Of a stretch of DNA of 5,045 nucleotides, positions 4,625-5,045 are shown piece by piece. Each line of letters begins with the position of its first letter. The stretch's first letter is position 1. Under the pieces are notes generated by a model, which ran no database searches, was not told the DNA's origin, and was given only the letters and a program-made list of their open reading frames with translations. The translations under genes were made by a program, and so were the position numbers. Source of the stretch: Planctomycetota bacterium (GTDB lineage: Bacteria > Planctomycetota > Planctomycetia > Pirellulales > Lacipirellulaceae); assembly GCA_022614705.1 (NCBI GenBank), contig JAKEIB010000262.1:1-5045 (forward strand), given 5' to 3'.

Positions 4625-4629
4625 CCTCC
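4625..4629 (-). promoter_or_regulatory. Ribosome binding site deciding the start of DUF1559 protein A
   Basis: GGAGG on the minus strand lies 5 bases before the ATG at 4617-4619. It overlaps the alternative TTG (4629-4631), which rules the TTG out as a practical start. Confidence 0.75.
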
Positions 4630-4661
4630 AAGTGAAAAAGGAAACTGCGGATTCTGTAAAC

Positions 4662-5045
4662 TTAGTTTTCGACGGGGGCACCCGCGGAGCGTGCCAGGAT
4701 GTCTTCCAGCGACTCGGTTAGCACGGGTAGCTGCTTGAGATGCTGACGAACGGCTTCCGAATTTGTTTCGTCCGCACCGCGACGGGTAGGGGAAGGCACG
4801 GGCTCCTCGGCCTCGTCGTTCCGGCGCGCGGACGCCTCGGCGATGCTGATTTTGTCGTCGACGAGGCGGACGCCAGCCACGTGACGCGTCACGGCGATAA
4901 TCAGGTGCCGGTCGTAAGCAGTCGGCACTTCGCCACGTAATGTTACGGTGCCGTTCCGCGCGGCCACATTAATGTCGTGCCAGGTAATTCTCGGACGGGT
5001 TGCGAAGGCAATGCCAATGCGCATGGTGAGATCAGCGTCATTCGA
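4662..5045 (-). CDS. BON-domain protein, C-terminal part
   Basis: The frame is open at the right edge, so the 5' end is missing; 127 residues are visible. The visible start reads SNDADLTMRIGIAF. It is followed by ITWHDINVAARNGTVTLRGE, then YDRHLIIAVTRHVAGVRLVDD and KISI. This is the BON fold pattern: helix, strand, the NGxVTLxGxV hairpin, helix, then the Val-x-Gly-Val turn. BON domains are phospholipid- or surface-binding modules found in osmotic-stress and secretion-related proteins, usually outside the inner membrane. The visible tail (about residues 75-127) is charged and low in complexity, then has a short helical end QLPVLTESLEDILARSAG. The ATG at 5022-5024 would cut into the first helix of the BON fold and lacks a good ribosome binding site in the visible bases, so it is probably an internal Met. 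The downstream DUF1559 gene is only 42 bases away. A signal peptide cannot be judged from this window. Confidence 0.85.
   Translation of the reverse strand, partial: SNDADLTMRIGIAFATRPRITWHDINVAARNGTVTLRGEVPTAYDRHLIIAVTRHVAGVRLVDDKISIAEASARRNDEAEEPVPSPTRRGADETNSEAVRQHLKQLPVLTESLEDILARSAGAPVEN

Overview
The window looks like chromosome from a member of the Planctomycetota, probably a Pirellulales-like lineage. The evidence is gene content: two intact DUF1559 proteins with type IV pilin-like N-termini (GFTLVELLV motif), a short lipoprotein with a carboxypeptidase-regulatory-like fold between them, and a third DUF1559 fragment. DUF1559 families of this kind are hugely expanded in planctomycetes. 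The assignment rests on family recognition alone. No rRNA, tRNA, CRISPR array or transposase gene was seen.

Left part (1-1503): the 3' end of a two-domain response regulator (receiver end plus Fis-type helix-turn-helix) enters on the + strand and is followed by one good and one weak candidate terminator. A non-coding stretch then holds a perfect 15-bp palindrome and a small GC-rich repeat block. Next is a minus-strand DUF1328 (YtjA-like) small membrane protein with a clear intrinsic terminator. It is transcribed divergently from an unrecognised 75-residue single-pass membrane protein at 1276-1503. The 381-bp gap between these two starts is the most structured DNA in the window. It contains three copies of a GGCACGACG box, two of which form a perfect 14-bp inverted repeat (extending imperfectly to about 28 bp) that bounds a 200-bp segment, plus a nested hairpin.

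Right part (1567-5045): all genes are on the minus strand and read from right to left. They are a BON-domain protein (5' end outside the window), DUF1559 protein A, a 13-bp-stem hairpin, the lipoprotein, DUF1559 protein B, a 52-codon remnant of a third DUF1559 gene, and a possible terminator. Close spacing and good ribosome binding sites suggest one or two transcripts. The pseudopilin-like proteins and the lipoprotein should all act at or outside the inner membrane. A shared cell-envelope role is an inference from family and neighbourhood; their substrate or function is not known.

Most of the window is ordinary planctomycete sequence. The points worth a second look are the repeat-bounded divergent intergenic region, the decayed third DUF1559 copy, and the intercistronic hairpin in the DUF1559-lipoprotein cluster. 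I saw no convincing evidence for an entirely new system.
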